Shown piece by piece: positions 7,355-17,280 of a stretch of 44,213 nucleotides of DNA. Location of the stretch: the NCBI RefSeq assembly GCF_029439455.1, contig NZ_JAQFVG010000245.1, positions 1 through 44,213 on the forward strand. The letters are read 5' to 3'. The first letter of the stretch is position 1. The number at the start of each line of letters is the position of its first letter. Below the pieces are notes generated by a model. The model ran no database searches. It was not told the origin of the DNA and worked only from the letters and a program-made list of their open reading frames with translations. The position numbers and the translations under genes are program-made. Source of the DNA: Caballeronia sp. BR00000012568055 (GTDB lineage Bacteria > Pseudomonadota > Gammaproteobacteria > Burkholderiales > Burkholderiaceae).

Positions 7355-9499
7355 ATGTCAATGTTCAATAAGATCGTCAAAGAATTTAAGTGGGGCCAAC
7401 ATAATGTTCGCCTCGAAACGGGCGAGATCGCTCGTCAGGCAAGCGGCGCGGTGATCGTCGATGTCGAAGATACCGTCGTGCTCGCGACCGTTGTTGGCGC
7501 GAAGACCGCCAAGCCGGGTCAGGACTTCTTCCCGCTGACCGTCGATTACCTCGAAAAGACCTACGCCGCCGGCAAGATTCCGGGCGGCTTCTTCCGTCGC
7601 GAAGGCCGTCCGTCGGAAGGCGAAACGCTGATTTCGCGCCTGATCGACCGTCCGTTGCGTCCGCTGTTCCCGGAAGGCTTCTACAACGAAGTCCAGGTCG
7701 TGATTCACGTCATTTCGCTGAATCCGGAGATTCCGGCTGATATTCCGGCGCTAATCGGCGCATCGGCTGCTTTGGCTGTGTCGGGTCTGCCGTTCAACGG
7801 TCCGGTCGGCGCGGCGCGTGTGGCTTATCTGAACAACGAATACGTGCTGAACCCGACGCGCGCGCAGATGAAGGAATCGGCGCTGGATCTGGTCGTCGCC
7901 GGTACGGAACGCGCGGTGCTGATGGTCGAATCGGAAGCGCAGCAGTTGTCGGAAGAAGTGATGCTCGGCGCGGTCGTGTTCGGCCACGAGCAAATGCAAA
8001 CCGCCATCGACGCGATCCACGAACTGGTGCGCGAAGGCGGCAAGCCGGAATGGGACTGGAAGCCGGCGCCGAAGAACGAAGAGCTGATCTCGCGCGTCAC
8101 GGCGATCGCTCAGACGGAACTCGAAGCGGCTTATCAACTGCGCAACAAAACGGCGCGTTCGACCAAGCTGAAGGAAGTCTACGCAGCGACGTCGGCTAAG
8201 CTGGAAGAAGACGCTGCCGCGAGCGGCACGGTTGCAGCGGACAAGGCTTCGGTCGGCAACGTGCTGTTCGATATCGAAGCGAAGATCGTCCGTACGCAGA
8301 TTCTGAACGGCGAGCCGCGTATCGATGGCCGCGACACGCGCACGGTTCGTCCGATCGAAATCCGTACCGGCGTGCTGCCGCGTACGCACGGCTCGGCGCT
8401 GTTCACGCGTGGTGAGACGCAGGCGCTGGTCGTCGCGACGCTTGGCACGAAGGGCGATGAACAAAGCATCGACGCACTCGAAGGCGAATACCGCGAGCGC
8501 TTCATGCTTCACTACAACATGCCGCCGTTCGCAACGGGCGAAACGGGCCGCGTGGGCTCGCCGAAGCGTCGTGAAATCGGCCACGGCCGTCTGGCCAAGC
8601 GCGCGCTGGTCGCATGCCTGCCGAGCGCCGACGAATTCGGTTACTCGATCCGCGTGGTGTCGGAAATCACGGAATCGAATGGTTCCTCGTCGATGGCTTC
8701 CGTGTGCGGCGGCTGCCTCGCGCTGATGGACGCCGGCGTGCCGATGAAGGCGCACGTCGCGGGTATCGCGATGGGCCTGATCCTCGAAGGCAATAAGTTC
8801 GCGGTTCTGACTGACATCCTGGGGGACGAAGATCACCTCGGCGACATGGACTTCAAGGTGGCCGGCACGGCGCAAGGCGTGACCGCGCTGCAGATGGACA
8901 TCAAGATTCAGGGCATCACCAAGGAAATCATGCAGGTCGCGCTCGCGCAGGCGAAGGAAGGCCGTATGCATATCCTCGGCAAGATGACCGAAGCCGTGCC
9001 GACCACGAACACGGAACTGTCGGACTACGCGCCGCGCATGATCACCATCAAGATCAACCCGGAAAAGATCCGCGACGTGATCGGCAAGGGCGGTTCGGTG
9101 ATCCGCGCGCTGACGGAAGAGACGGGCACGACCATCGACATTTCGGACGATGGCGTCGTGACGATCGCGAGCACCAGCGCGGAAGGCATGGCGGAAGCGA
9201 AGAAGCGTATCGAGAACATCACGGCTGAAGTGGAAGTCGGCCAAGTCTACGAAGGCCCGGTGCTCAAGCTGCTCGACTTCGGCGCGATCGTGAATATCCT
9301 GCCGGGCAAGGACGGTCTGCTGCATATCTCGGAGATCGTCAACGAGCGCGTGAAGGACATCAACGATTACCTGAAGGAAGGCCAGGTCGTGAAGGTCAAG
9401 GTCATTCAGACGGACGAGAAGGGCCGCGTGCGTCTGTCGGCCAAGGCGCTGCTGAACGAAGCCGCCGCATCGACGGAACCGACGCAGCCGCAGCAGTAA
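7355..9499 (+). CDS. pnp: Polyribonucleotide nucleotidyltransferase (PNPase)
   Basis: A 714-residue 3'-to-5' phosphorolytic exoribonuclease, part of the RNA degradosome in many bacteria. Domains in order are: first RNase PH domain (about 1-210), all-helical linker (to about 310), catalytic second RNase PH domain (about 315-545, with [19 protein letters not shown] and [14 protein letters not shown]), a KH domain (about 550-615, with [20 protein letters not shown]) and an S1 domain (about 620-690). ATG 7355 follows AAGGAG by five bases and gives the family N-terminus [10 protein letters not shown]; the longer open frame from 7310 has no such site. It is preceded by the structured leader and followed by its own terminator. 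Confidence 0.98.
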   Translation: MSMFNKIVKEFKWGQHNVRLETGEIARQASGAVIVDVEDTVVLATVVGAKTAKPGQDFFPLTVDYLEKTYAAGKIPGGFFRREGRPSEGETLISRLIDRPLRPLFPEGFYNEVQVVIHVISLNPEIPADIPALIGASAALAVSGLPFNGPVGAARVAYLNNEYVLNPTRAQMKESALDLVVAGTERAVLMVESEAQQLSEEVMLGAVVFGHEQMQTAIDAIHELVREGGKPEWDWKPAPKNEELISRVTAIAQTELEAAYQLRNKTARSTKLKEVYAATSAKLEEDAAASGTVAADKASVGNVLFDIEAKIVRTQILNGEPRIDGRDTRTVRPIEIRTGVLPRTHGSALFTRGETQALVVATLGTKGDEQSIDALEGEYRERFMLHYNMPPFATGETGRVGSPKRREIGHGRLAKRALVACLPSADEFGYSIRVVSEITESNGSSSMASVCGGCLALMDAGVPMKAHVAGIAMGLILEGNKFAVLTDILGDEDHLGDMDFKVAGTAQGVTALQMDIKIQGITKEIMQVALAQAKEGRMHILGKMTEAVPTTNTELSDYAPRMITIKINPEKIRDVIGKGGSVIRALTEETGTTIDISDDGVVTIASTSAEGMAEAKKRIENITAEVEVGQVYEGPVLKLLDFGAIVNILPGKDGLLHISEIVNERVKDINDYLKEGQVVKVKVIQTDEKGRVRLSAKALLNEAAASTEPTQPQQ

Positions 9500-9514
9500 T
9501 GCGTTAAGGTGGTG

Positions 9515-9548
9515 ACGGCCGGCCGCGCTTGCGAGCCGGCCGTTTTCT
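9515..9548 (+). terminator. Intrinsic terminator after pnp
   Basis: ACGGCCGGC (9515-9523) pairs perfectly with GCCGGCCGT (9535-9543), followed by TTTTCTTG. It starts 15 bases after the pnp stop. Confidence 0.85.
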
Positions 9549-9595
9549 TGTCTGACGCTCGTCCGGCTAGTCTATGTCGGACGCATCGTCGGACT

Positions 9596-9635
9596 CGATG
9601 GCACTGTGGTGTGCTTCGCGTACACAGTGCCATCG
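9596..9635. repeat. 13-base perfect inverted repeat upstream of the quinone oxidoreductase gene
   Basis: CGATGGCACTGTG (9596-9608) and CACAGTGCCATCG (9623-9635) with a 14-base loop. It lies in the 180-base gap before the oxidoreductase ATG at 9682. No T-tract follows, so it is not an ordinary terminator; it may be an operator or a leader hairpin. Confidence 0.6.
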
Positions 9636-9681
9636 GGTTCGAAATAGTCCAGACGCAGCACGCGTGCATCCAGGAGAGGAT

Positions 9682-10698
9682 ATGAAGGCCGTCGAAATCA
9701 CCGAATTTGGCGCACCCGAAGTCTTGAAACTGGGCGAACGCCCGACGCCCGCGCCGGGCAAAAACGAAGTGCTGATCAAAGTGGCGGCATCGGGCGTGAA
9801 TCGTCCGGATGTGTTTCAGCGCAAGGGCGCGTATGCGCCGCCGCCGGGGGCATCGGATTTGCCGGGGCTGGAAGTGGCGGGCGAGATCGTCGATGGCGAT
9901 TTCGATCCGAAGCACAATCCGTTCGGGCTGAAGAAGGGCGATCGCGTGTGCGCGTTGCTCGCGGGCGGTGGTTATGCCGAATATGCTGTCGCGCCGCTGG
10001 AGCAGTGTTTGCCGGTGCCGCAAGGGCTGACGGATATTGAGGCGGCATCGCTGCCGGAGACGTTCTTCACAGTGTGGAGCAACGTGTTCGAGCGCGCGCA
10101 TCTCGGTGCGGGCGAGAACGGCGAGGAAGAGACGCTGCTGGTGCAGGGCGGATCGAGCGGTATCGGCGTGACGGCGATTCAGATTGCGAAGGCGCTCGGG
10201 CATCGCGTGTTCGCGACGGCTGGCAGCGATGAAAAATGCCGCGCGTGCGAAGCGCTCGGCGCAGAGCGCGCGATCAACTACAAGACGGAGGATTTCGTCG
10301 AAGTGGTGCGCTCGCTCACGAACGATCGTGGTGTCGATGTGATTCTCGATATGGTCGCAGGCGATTATCTGCCGCGCGAACTGAAATCACTCGCCGATGG
10401 CGGTCGTATTTGCGTGATCGCGTTGCTGGGCGGCGCGAAAGCAGAAATCAATCTGAACGATATTCTGCGTCGCCGGCTCGTCATTACCGGCTCGACGTTG
10501 CGGCCGCGTCCGGTGGCGTTCAAGGCGAAACTCGCAGCGAAGCTGAAAGAGCGCGTGTGGCCGGAAATCGAAGCGGGGCGCATCAAGCCGGTGATTCATC
10601 AAGTGTTTCCGGCCAGCGAAGCCGCCGCTGCGCACTCGCTGATGGAAAGCAGTACGCACGTCGGCAAGATCGTGCTGGACTGGGAAGACGCAGGCTGA
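9682..10698 (+). CDS. NAD(P)H:quinone oxidoreductase, zinc-independent MDR family (Qor/PIG3-like)
   Basis: A 338-residue cytoplasmic medium-chain reductase. The N-terminal GroES-like domain starts MKAVEITEFGAPEVLKLGE and contains GVNRPDVFQRKGAYAPP, the quinone oxidoreductase signature region. The Rossmann half carries VQGGSSGIGVTAIQIAKALG (about residues 155-173), which binds NADPH. The catalytic zinc ligands of alcohol dehydrogenases are absent, as expected for this branch. It resembles the PIG3 type, which reduces quinones using NAD(P)H. ATG 9682 follows GGAGAGGAT and replaces a longer open frame starting at 9574. The true substrate is unknown; the position before tpiA is common in Burkholderiaceae. 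Confidence 0.92.
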   Translation: MKAVEITEFGAPEVLKLGERPTPAPGKNEVLIKVAASGVNRPDVFQRKGAYAPPPGASDLPGLEVAGEIVDGDFDPKHNPFGLKKGDRVCALLAGGGYAEYAVAPLEQCLPVPQGLTDIEAASLPETFFTVWSNVFERAHLGAGENGEEETLLVQGGSSGIGVTAIQIAKALGHRVFATAGSDEKCRACEALGAERAINYKTEDFVEVVRSLTNDRGVDVILDMVAGDYLPRELKSLADGGRICVIALLGGAKAEINLNDILRRRLVITGSTLRPRPVAFKAKLAAKLKERVWPEIEAGRIKPVIHQVFPASEAAAAHSLMESSTHVGKIVLDWEDAG

Positions 10699-10734
10699 AC
10701 ACGCAGTCATTGTTGCGCGATCGGTTTCGGCGGT

Positions 10735-10764
10735 TTGACCGGTTTCGCGGTATCACAGTAAAAT
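10735..10764 (+). promoter_or_regulatory. Candidate promoter of tpiA-secG
   Basis: TTGACC (10735-10740), an 18-base spacer and TAAAAT (10759-10764), giving a predicted leader of about 80 bases before the tpiA ATG. Confidence 0.65.
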
Positions 10765-10853
10765 CGCCTGTTTTGCAAGCAGTTAGCTGGTCCCAGCGGT
10801 TCATTCCAATAAACAGGGCGGTTCACTGAAGCCGCCGCCGAGTGGCGAGACTT

Positions 10854-11636
10854 ATGTCCAGAGAACGAGCGAAACTGGTGGTGGGTAACTGGAAGATGCA
10901 TGGCCGCATCGATGTCAATGCGGGTTTGCTGACCGAGGTCGCTGCCGGTGCATCGGCTTTGCAGAACGATGTGTACGTCGGCGTCTGCGTGCCGTTTCCT
11001 TACGTGGGGCAAGCGCAGGCGCTGCTGAGCGGATCGGTCGTGCGCTGGGGCGTGCAGGATGTATCGGCACATGCGCATGGCGCGTACACCGGCGAAGTCG
11101 CTGCGGATATGGCGACGGACTTCGGTTCGACTTACGCGATCGTCGGGCACTCGGAGCGGCGCGCGTATCACTTCGAAGGGCCGGAACTGATCGCTGAGAA
11201 AGCGCGGCGCGCGTTGGATGCGGGATTGACGCCCATCGTCTGTGTCGGCGAAACGCTCGAAGAGCGCGACGAAGGGCTGACGCAGGAAGTCATCGCCACG
11301 CAGCTTGACGCGGTGTTGACTGTGTTGACGGAAGAGCAGGCGGCGCGCATCGTGATCGCTTACGAACCGGTGTGGGCCATCGGCACGGGTCAGAGCGCGA
11401 CGGCGGCGCAAGCTCAGGAAGTGCATGCGTTCCTGCGCGGCAAGCTGGCCGCAAAGGGCGCATCGGTGGCAAACGTGCTGATTCTATACGGCGGCAGTGT
11501 GAAGCCGGAAAACGCACAGGAATTGTTCGGGCAACAAGATATCGACGGCGGGCTGATTGGCGGCGCGTCGCTCAAGTCGAAAGATTTTCTCGCGATCTGC
11601 CAGGCTGCACAGACCGTTCTGCAAAAAGCGGCCTGA
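10854..11636 (+). CDS. tpiA: Triose-phosphate isomerase
   Basis: A 260-residue TIM-barrel enzyme interconverting dihydroxyacetone phosphate and glyceraldehyde 3-phosphate in central carbon metabolism. All active-site elements are present: Asn and Lys in VVGNWKMHG, the electrophilic His in IVGHSERR, the catalytic Glu in [11 protein letters not shown] and the phosphate loop [12 protein letters not shown] 10854 is chosen because it gives the normal short N-terminus ([14 protein letters not shown]); a GTG at 10842 is in frame and cannot be excluded. The ribosome-binding site is weak. secG follows after 67 bases, the usual tpiA-secG pair. Confidence 0.97.
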   Translation: MSRERAKLVVGNWKMHGRIDVNAGLLTEVAAGASALQNDVYVGVCVPFPYVGQAQALLSGSVVRWGVQDVSAHAHGAYTGEVAADMATDFGSTYAIVGHSERRAYHFEGPELIAEKARRALDAGLTPIVCVGETLEERDEGLTQEVIATQLDAVLTVLTEEQAARIVIAYEPVWAIGTGQSATAAQAQEVHAFLRGKLAAKGASVANVLILYGGSVKPENAQELFGQQDIDGGLIGGASLKSKDFLAICQAAQTVLQKAA

Positions 11637-11703
11637 GCAACGGAAGAGAGCGACTATTGCGACACGCGAGTGTCACGGAAACATCAAGTTTAGGTGAGTT
11701 GAA

Positions 11704-12075
11704 ATGCTGTATTTGAAGACTTTGATTATCGTCGTCCAGTTGTTGTCGGCGTTGGGTGTGATCGGGCTTGTGCTGCTGCAACACGGCAAGGGCGCGGATA
11801 TGGGCGCGGCGTTCGGCAGTGGCGCATCGGGCAGTCTGTTCGGTGCGACGGGTTCCGCCAACTTCCTGTCACGCACGACGGCTATTCTCGCAGCCGTGTT
11901 CTTCGTGACGACGCTTGCGTTGACGTACATCGGCAGCTACAAGCCGCAGGTTTCTGCCGGCGTGCTCGGTTCGGCACCTGTGCCGACATCCGCACCGGCA
12001 GCAGCGAATGCCGGCTCGGCGCCCGCTTCGGCACCGGTTGTATCCTCGGCGCCGGGTTCGGACGTGCCGAAGTAA
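11704..12075 (+). CDS. secG: Preprotein translocase subunit SecG
   Basis: A 123-residue inner-membrane protein of the SecYEG export channel. Two transmembrane helices are visible (about residues 3-23 and 55-76), separated by the conserved cytoplasmic loop QHGKGADMGAAFGSGASGSLFG. The C-terminal 45 residues are a Pro/Ala/Ser-rich tail common in betaproteobacterial SecG. A GGTGAG site precedes the ATG. It is probably cotranscribed with tpiA. The following tRNA gene has its own promoter, and no clear intrinsic terminator lies between them. Confidence 0.95.
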   Translation: MLYLKTLIIVVQLLSALGVIGLVLLQHGKGADMGAAFGSGASGSLFGATGSANFLSRTTAILAAVFFVTTLALTYIGSYKPQVSAGVLGSAPVPTSAPAAANAGSAPASAPVVSSAPGSDVPK

Positions 12076-12113
12076 GCCAAGACAAATTTTTCGCCTTTTC
12101 CGCTTTTTGTGCG

Positions 12114-12142
12114 TTGAACAATTCACAGCGGCTAGTTATAAT
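12114..12142 (+). promoter_or_regulatory. Strong promoter of tRNA-Leu
   Basis: TTGAAC (12114-12119), a 17-base spacer and a perfect TATAAT (12137-12142). The predicted start near 12149 lies about 53 bases before the tRNA. Confidence 0.82.
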
Positions 12143-12201
12143 TCAAGTCTTGAAGCGATTCGCGGCGATTTAGAAGTTGTTTTCCCGGATTGCAGTGCAG
12201 T

Positions 12202-12286
12202 GCCGACGTGGTGAAATTGGTAGACACGCTATCTTGAGGGGGTAGTGGCGAAAGCTGTGCGAGTTCGAGTCTCGCCGTCGGCACCA
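12202..12286 (+). tRNA. tRNA-Leu (anticodon GAG)
   Basis: An 85-base class II tRNA. The acceptor stem GCCGACG pairs with CGTCGGC, followed by discriminator A and an encoded CCA. The D-loop contains GGTGAAATTGGTAGACACGC, the anticodon stem CTATC/GGTAG carries loop TTGAGGG with anticodon GAG at 12236-12238, and a long variable arm is followed by the T-arm GTTCGAGTC. It reads CUC and CUU codons. Position between secG and nuoA is conserved in related genomes as far as I recall. Confidence 0.96.
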
Positions 12287-12295
12287 AAAGTTATC

Positions 12296-12331
12296 CAATG
12301 CCAGCCGCTTGCATCGCTTCGGCTGGCATTG
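12296..12331. repeat. 12-pair hairpin just after tRNA-Leu
   Basis: CAATGCCAGCCG (12296-12307) pairs perfectly with CGGCTGGCATTG (12320-12331) around a 12-base loop. It begins ten bases after the tRNA CCA. It lacks a T-tract, so it may be a processing or 3'-end stabilising structure, or a weak terminator. Confidence 0.6.
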
Positions 12332-12360
12332 TCACTTCTGGAGTACCCTTACGTATTCGT

Positions 12361-12369
12361 TGGTATAGT
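12361..12369 (+). promoter_or_regulatory. Possible extended -10 element ahead of nuoA
   Basis: TG-G-TATAGT (12361-12369) is a good extended -10 element without a recognisable -35 box. It would start transcription near 12376, about 108 bases before nuoA. The nuo operon could alternatively be read from the tRNA promoter. Confidence 0.4.
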
Positions 12370-12483
12370 GAGCGGTCCCAAGTGATTTCGGGCTTGATCT
12401 CAGATCGATCCCGGTGCCGGGTGGTTGTCCCGGCAGAAGTGCCCAATCAACAACAGACCTACACTACCGATCAGAGGATAGCC

Positions 12484-12843
12484 TTGAACCTCGCACCCTA
12501 TTACCCCGTCTTCTTGTTTCTTTTGGTGGGCCTTGGTTTAGGTATTGCGTTGATCAGCATCGGCAAGATCCTCGGTCCGAACAAGCCCGACACCGAGAAG
12601 AACGCGCCGTACGAATGCGGCTTCGAAGCGTTCGAAGACGCGCGTATGAAGTTCGATGTGCGTTACTATCTCGTCGCAATTCTTTTCATCATTTTCGACC
12701 TCGAAACCGCGTTCCTGTTTCCGTGGGGCGTTGCCCTGCGCGATATCGGCTGGCCCGGCTTCATGGCAATGATGATCTTTCTGCTCGAATTCCTGCTCGG
12801 CTTTGCCTACATCTGGAGAAAAGGCGGGTTGGACTGGGAGTAA
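12484..12843 (+). CDS. nuoA: NADH-quinone oxidoreductase subunit A
   Basis: A 119-residue membrane subunit of complex I, with three transmembrane helices and the conserved quinone-site loop [38 protein letters not shown], read here across residues about 35-70. The usual N-terminus NLAPYYPV requires the TTG at 12484 as start, preceded by AGAGGA; the open frame continues upstream to 12298 but overlaps non-coding DNA after the tRNA. It is the first gene of the nuo operon, with nuoB 61 bases downstream. Confidence 0.95.
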   Translation: MNLAPYYPVFLFLLVGLGLGIALISIGKILGPNKPDTEKNAPYECGFEAFEDARMKFDVRYYLVAILFIIFDLETAFLFPWGVALRDIGWPGFMAMMIFLLEFLLGFAYIWRKGGLDWE

Positions 12844-12904
12844 CGGGAAAAATCACCGGATTCATGAGCGGCCTTGGCTGACCGCTCATCTGGAGTGAAA
12901 ACAA

Positions 12905-13384
12905 ATGAGTATCGAAGGGGTCTTGAAGGAAGGCTTTGTCACCACCACGGCTGACAAGCTGATCAACTGGACGCGCACCGGCTCCCTGTGGCCGATGACG
13001 TTCGGGCTTGCATGCTGCGCGGTCGAGATGATGCACGCGGGCGCGGCCCGCTATGACCTGGACCGTTTCGGTGTGGTGTTCCGCCCGAGTCCGCGTCAGT
13101 CGGACGTCATGATCGTTGCCGGCACGCTGTGCAACAAGATGGCGCCCGCACTGCGCAAGGTCTATGACCAGATGGCCGAGCCACGCTGGGTGATCTCCAT
13201 GGGCTCGTGTGCGAACGGCGGCGGCTACTATCACTATTCGTATTCCGTCGTGCGTGGCTGCGACCGGATTGTTCCCGTCGATGTCTACGTCCCCGGCTGT
13301 CCCCCGACCGCCGAAGCGCTGGTCTACGGCGTGATCCAGTTGCAGGCGAAGATTCGCCGCACCAACACCATCGCCCGTCAGTAA
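12905..13384 (+). CDS. nuoB: NADH-quinone oxidoreductase subunit B
   Basis: A 159-residue peripheral subunit that carries cluster N2, the [4Fe-4S] centre that passes electrons to quinone. The ligand cysteines are visible in the tandem pair [10 protein letters not shown], in [17 protein letters not shown] and in [11 protein letters not shown]. The short length without a leader is normal for bacteria. It sits between nuoA and nuoC (20-base gap) in the operon. An ATG at 12905 follows a GGAGTGAAAAC stretch. Confidence 0.97.
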
Positions 13385-13404
13385 GGGCTCAAGCCTCCCC
13401 AACT

Positions 13405-14007
13405 ATGGCAAGCAAACTCGAGACCCTCAAAGCTAAGCTCGAGACGGCATTTGGCGGCCGTCTTCAGAGCATCACCGAGTCGCTGGGGCAGTTGACGGTT
13501 GTCGTCAAGGCGGCAAACTATCTGGACGTCTGCAAGCAACTGCGCGACGATCGCTCGCTCGGTTTCGAGCAGGTGATGGACCTGTGCGGCGTCGATTACT
13601 CGACCTACGGCGACGGCGTCTACGAAGGCCCGCGTTTCGCCGCGGTGCTGCATCTTCTCTCCATTACGAACAACTGGCGTCTTCGCGTTCGCGTATTTGC
13701 TCCGGACGACGAAGTGCCTATCGTGCCGTCGGTGGTCGATATCTGGACCTCGGCGAACTGGTACGAGCGCGAAGCGTTCGACCTGTACGGCATCGTGTTC
13801 GAAGGCCATCCGGACCTGCGCCGCATCCTGACGGACTACGGCTTTATCGGCCATCCGTTCCGCAAGGACTTCCCGATTTCCGGCTACGTCGAAATGCGCT
13901 ACGACCCGGAAGAGAAACGCGTCGTGTATCAGCCCGTGACGATCGAACCGCGCGAAATCACGCCGCGCGTGATCCGCGAAGATCGCTACGGCGGTCTGAA
14001 ACATTAA
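13405..14007 (+). CDS. nuoC: NADH-quinone oxidoreductase subunit C
   Basis: A 200-residue peripheral-arm subunit (30 kDa family), separate from NuoD rather than fused as in E. coli. The family signature [29 protein letters not shown] lies across about residues 115-143, followed by [22 protein letters not shown] 13405 gives the usual start [12 protein letters not shown]; the longer open frame runs through nuoB in another reading frame. nuoD follows after nine bases. Confidence 0.96.
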   Translation: MASKLETLKAKLETAFGGRLQSITESLGQLTVVVKAANYLDVCKQLRDDRSLGFEQVMDLCGVDYSTYGDGVYEGPRFAAVLHLLSITNNWRLRVRVFAPDDEVPIVPSVVDIWTSANWYEREAFDLYGIVFEGHPDLRRILTDYGFIGHPFRKDFPISGYVEMRYDPEEKRVVYQPVTIEPREITPRVIREDRYGGLKH

Positions 14008-14016
14008 GAGAGCGCC

Positions 14017-15270
14017 ATGGCAGAGATCAAGAATTACACGCTGAACTTCGGCCCGCAGCACCCTGCAGCGCACGGCGTGTTGCGCCTCGTGCTCGAACTC
14101 GACGGCGAAGTCATTCAGCGCGCCGATCCGCACATCGGTCTGCTGCATCGCGCGACCGAGAAGCTCGCGGAAACCAAGACCTTCATTCAATCCGTGCCGT
14201 ACATGGACCGTCTCGACTATGTGTCGATGATGGTGAACGAGCACGGCTATGTATTGGCGATCGAAAAGCTGCTCGGCATCGACGTACCGATTCGCGCGAA
14301 GTACATCCGCGTGCTGTTCGACGAAATCACGCGCGTGCTGAACCACCTGATGTGGATCGGCTCGCACGCGCTCGACGTCGGCGCAATGGCGGTGTTCCTC
14401 TACGCGTTCCGCGAGCGCGAAGATCTGATGGATGTGTACGAGGCAGTGTCCGGCGCGCGTATGCACGCGGCGTACTATCGTCCGGGCGGCGTGTATCGCG
14501 ATCTGCCTGACGCAATGCCGCAATACAAGGCGTCCAAGATTCGCAATGCGAAGGCGCTCGACAAGATGAACGAGACGCGCCAGGGTTCGCTGCTCGACTT
14601 TATCGACGACTTCTTCACGCGCTTTCCGGGCTGTGTTGATGAGTATGAAACGCTGCTCACCGACAACCGTATCTGGAAGCAGCGTCTGGTCGGTATCGGC
14701 GTGGTAAGTCCGGAGCGCGCGCTGCAGATGGGCTTGAGCGGCGCGATGCTGCGCGGCTCGGGCATCGAATGGGATTTGCGCAAAAAGCAGCCTTACGAAG
14801 TGTATGACCAGCTCGACTTCGATATTCCGGTTGGCGTGAATGGCGATTGCTACGACCGTTATCTGGTGCGTGTCGAAGAAATGCGTCAGTCCGTTCGCAT
14901 CGCCAAACAGTGTATTGAGTGGCTGCGCAAGAATCCCGGCCCTGTGATGGTCGATAATCACAAGGTTGCGCCGCCCAAGCGCGTCGGCATGAAGAGCAAC
15001 ATGGAAGAGCTGATTCACCACTTCAAGCTCTTCACCGAAGGTTTCCATGTGCCTGAAGGCGAAACGTACGCGGCCGTCGAGCATCCGAAGGGCGAGTTCG
15101 GCATCTATCTGGTGTCGGACGGCGCGAACAAGCCGTATCGCTTGAAGATTCGCGCGCCGGGCTATGCGCACCTTGCAGCGCTCGACGAAATGGCGCGCGG
15201 CCACATGATCGCGGATGCCGTGACGATCATCGGGACGCAGGACATCGTGTTCGGCGAGATCGATCGCTGA
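14017..15270 (+). CDS. nuoD: NADH-quinone oxidoreductase subunit D
   Basis: A 417-residue peripheral subunit (49 kDa family) that forms the quinone-binding cavity together with NuoB. Motifs include the N-terminal loop [22 protein letters not shown] with the quinone-site His, [24 protein letters not shown] and the C-terminal end DIVFGEIDR. The length is standard for unfused NuoD. A gap of 155 bases follows before nuoE, the widest in this operon. Confidence 0.97.
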   Translation: MAEIKNYTLNFGPQHPAAHGVLRLVLELDGEVIQRADPHIGLLHRATEKLAETKTFIQSVPYMDRLDYVSMMVNEHGYVLAIEKLLGIDVPIRAKYIRVLFDEITRVLNHLMWIGSHALDVGAMAVFLYAFREREDLMDVYEAVSGARMHAAYYRPGGVYRDLPDAMPQYKASKIRNAKALDKMNETRQGSLLDFIDDFFTRFPGCVDEYETLLTDNRIWKQRLVGIGVVSPERALQMGLSGAMLRGSGIEWDLRKKQPYEVYDQLDFDIPVGVNGDCYDRYLVRVEEMRQSVRIAKQCIEWLRKNPGPVMVDNHKVAPPKRVGMKSNMEELIHHFKLFTEGFHVPEGETYAAVEHPKGEFGIYLVSDGANKPYRLKIRAPGYAHLAALDEMARGHMIADAVTIIGTQDIVFGEIDR

Positions 15271-15425
15271 AGACATTCGATCGCTTGTGCGGGGCGCGAC
15301 AGAAAGCGCCGCCGCGCACCGAAGCGCAGAAGCAATAACAGGAAACCGCAGGACGCCAGGTCTGCTGCAAACGAAGTGTGCGGCAGGTTTTCGTTCGGTA
15401 GGAATTGAAAGAGTCGTGTCTGAAA

Positions 15426-15911
15426 ATGATCTCAGCTGAAGGCCTGAAAGAAATCGATCGCTGTGTTGCGAAATATCCGCGCGAGCAGAAGCAGTCGGCG
15501 GTGATGGCGGCATTGGCTGTTGCCCAGGACGAGCATGGTTGGCTCTCGCCCGACATCATGCAGTTCGTGGCTGATTACCTGAGCATGCCGCCTGTCGCGG
15601 TACAGGAAGTCGCTACGTTCTACACCATGTTCGAACTGAAGCCGGTCGGCAAGCACAAGATCACGCTCTGCACGAACCTGCCTTGCCAGCTTGGTCCGGA
15701 CGGTGGTTCGGATAGCGCGGCGGAATATCTGAAGCAGAAACTTGGCATCGATTTCGGCGAAACCACGCCCGACGGCAAATTCACGCTGAAGGAAGGCGAG
15801 TGTTTCGGCGCGTGCGGCGATGCGCCTGTCGTGCTGGTGAACAATCACCGCATGTGCAGCTTCCTGAGCCGCGAGAAGATCGACCAGTTGATCGAGGAAC
15901 TTTCGAAATGA
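15426..15911 (+). CDS. nuoE: NADH-quinone oxidoreductase subunit E
   Basis: A 161-residue subunit of the NADH-dehydrogenase module that binds the [2Fe-2S] cluster N1a. The four ligand cysteines are in CTNLPC and GECFGACG. The thioredoxin-like fold is preceded by a helical segment with [21 protein letters not shown] 15426 gives the family start [11 protein letters not shown]; an in-frame TTG at 15405 is less likely. Its stop overlaps the nuoF ATG (ATGA). Confidence 0.95.
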   Translation: MISAEGLKEIDRCVAKYPREQKQSAVMAALAVAQDEHGWLSPDIMQFVADYLSMPPVAVQEVATFYTMFELKPVGKHKITLCTNLPCQLGPDGGSDSAAEYLKQKLGIDFGETTPDGKFTLKEGECFGACGDAPVVLVNNHRMCSFLSREKIDQLIEELSK

Positions 15912-17230
15912 CGTCTCTCCACGATCGTCACATCAAGCCACTGATCCTCGCCGGCCTCAACGGCGAGAACTGGCATCTCGAAGATTACGTTGCGCGCGGT
16001 GGCTACAAGCAACTGCGCCGCATTCTCGAAGAAAAGATTCCGGCCGAGCAGGTGATTGCCGACGTCAAGGCGTCGGGTCTGCGCGGCCGTGGCGGTGCGG
16101 GCTTCCCGACCGGCCTGAAGTGGAGCTTCATGCCGCGTCAGTTTCCGGGGCAGAAGTATCTCGTCTGCAATTCGGACGAGGGCGAGCCGGGCACATTCAA
16201 GGATCGCGACATCCTGCGCTGGAATCCGCATGCGCTGATCGAAGGCATGGCCATCGGCGCGTACGCCATGGGCATTACCGTCGGCTACAACTACATTCAC
16301 GGCGAGATCTTCGAGGTCTATCGCGTGTTCGAAGCGGCGCTGGAAGAAGCGCGCGCGGCCGGTTATCTCGGCGCGAACATTCTCGGCTCCGGTTTCTCGT
16401 TCGAGCTGCATGCGCATCACGGTTACGGCGCGTATATCTGCGGTGAAGAAACCGCGCTGCTTGAATCGCTGGAAGGCAAGAAGGGTCAGCCGCGCTTCAA
16501 GCCGCCGTTCCCGGCGAGCTTCGGCGTGTATGGCAAGCCGACTACCATCAACAACACCGAGACGTTCGCCGCGGTGCCGTTCCTGCTGGAAATCGGCCCG
16601 CAGAATTACCTCGAAATTGGCAAGCCGAACAACGGCGGCACGAAGATCTTCTCCGTAGCGGGCGATGTGAACCGTCCCGGCAATTACGAAGTTCCGCTCG
16701 GCACGCCGTTCGCCACGCTGATGGAACTGGCAGGCGGCGTGCGCGGCCAGTCGATCAAGGCGGTGATTCCCGGTGGATCGTCGGCTCCGGTGATTCCGGG
16801 CGAAGCCATGCTCGCCACCGACATGGACTACGATTCGATCGCCAAGCAAGGGTCCATGCTGGGCTCGGGCGCGGTCATCGTCATGAACGAAACGCGGTGC
16901 ATGGTGCGCTCGCTGCTGCGTCTGTCGTACTTCTATTACGAAGAGTCGTGCGGTCAGTGCACGCCTTGCCGTGAAGGTACGGGCTGGCTGTATCGCGTGG
17001 TGCATCGTATCGAGCACGGTCTCGGGCGCAAGGAAGATCTGGATCTGCTGAACTCGGTCGCGGAAAACATCATGGGCCGCACCATCTGCGCGCTCGGCGA
17101 TGCCGCAGCCATGCCAGTGCGCGGCATGCTCAAGCACTTCTGGAACGAATTCGAATATCACGTCGAGCACAAGCATTGTCTCGTCGGCGGGCACGCGCAT
17201 CATGCGTCGTCCGAAGCGCTTACCGCGTAA
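15908..17230 (+). CDS. nuoF: NADH-quinone oxidoreductase subunit F
   Basis: A 440-residue subunit that binds NADH and FMN and carries [4Fe-4S] cluster N3, where electrons enter complex I. The nucleotide-binding glycine loop is [15 protein letters not shown] (about residues 60-74), the FMN region has [15 protein letters not shown], and the cluster ligands are in [15 protein letters not shown] plus a Cys in [12 protein letters not shown]. The ATG at 15908 overlaps the nuoE stop, so the two are translationally coupled; the long upstream extension of the frame is inside nuoE. Confidence 0.97.
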   Translation: MTSLHDRHIKPLILAGLNGENWHLEDYVARGGYKQLRRILEEKIPAEQVIADVKASGLRGRGGAGFPTGLKWSFMPRQFPGQKYLVCNSDEGEPGTFKDRDILRWNPHALIEGMAIGAYAMGITVGYNYIHGEIFEVYRVFEAALEEARAAGYLGANILGSGFSFELHAHHGYGAYICGEETALLESLEGKKGQPRFKPPFPASFGVYGKPTTINNTETFAAVPFLLEIGPQNYLEIGKPNNGGTKIFSVAGDVNRPGNYEVPLGTPFATLMELAGGVRGQSIKAVIPGGSSAPVIPGEAMLATDMDYDSIAKQGSMLGSGAVIVMNETRCMVRSLLRLSYFYYEESCGQCTPCREGTGWLYRVVHRIEHGLGRKEDLDLLNSVAENIMGRTICALGDAAAMPVRGMLKHFWNEFEYHVEHKHCLVGGHAHHASSEALTA

Positions 17231-17280
17231 TCAGGCGCGCAGTCAGATGCGCCAGACAGGGTTGAGGATCACTATCCATC

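Noticed and set aside
12296..12331. Hairpin after tRNA-Leu as an intrinsic terminator
   Set aside because: The stem is strong but no T-tract follows, so it is listed only as an inverted repeat.
12298..12483. Longer NuoA starting at 12298
   Set aside because: This would cover the hairpin after the tRNA and a possible promoter, and adds 62 residues absent from the family. TTG 12484 has a ribosome-binding site and the right N-terminus.
13378..15513. Long minus-strand open frame of about 711 codons opposite nuoC and nuoD
   Set aside because: It is an antisense shadow caused by GC-rich third codon positions. The plus strand encodes complete complex I subunits, and the antisense product is rich in Arg/His with no recognisable domain.
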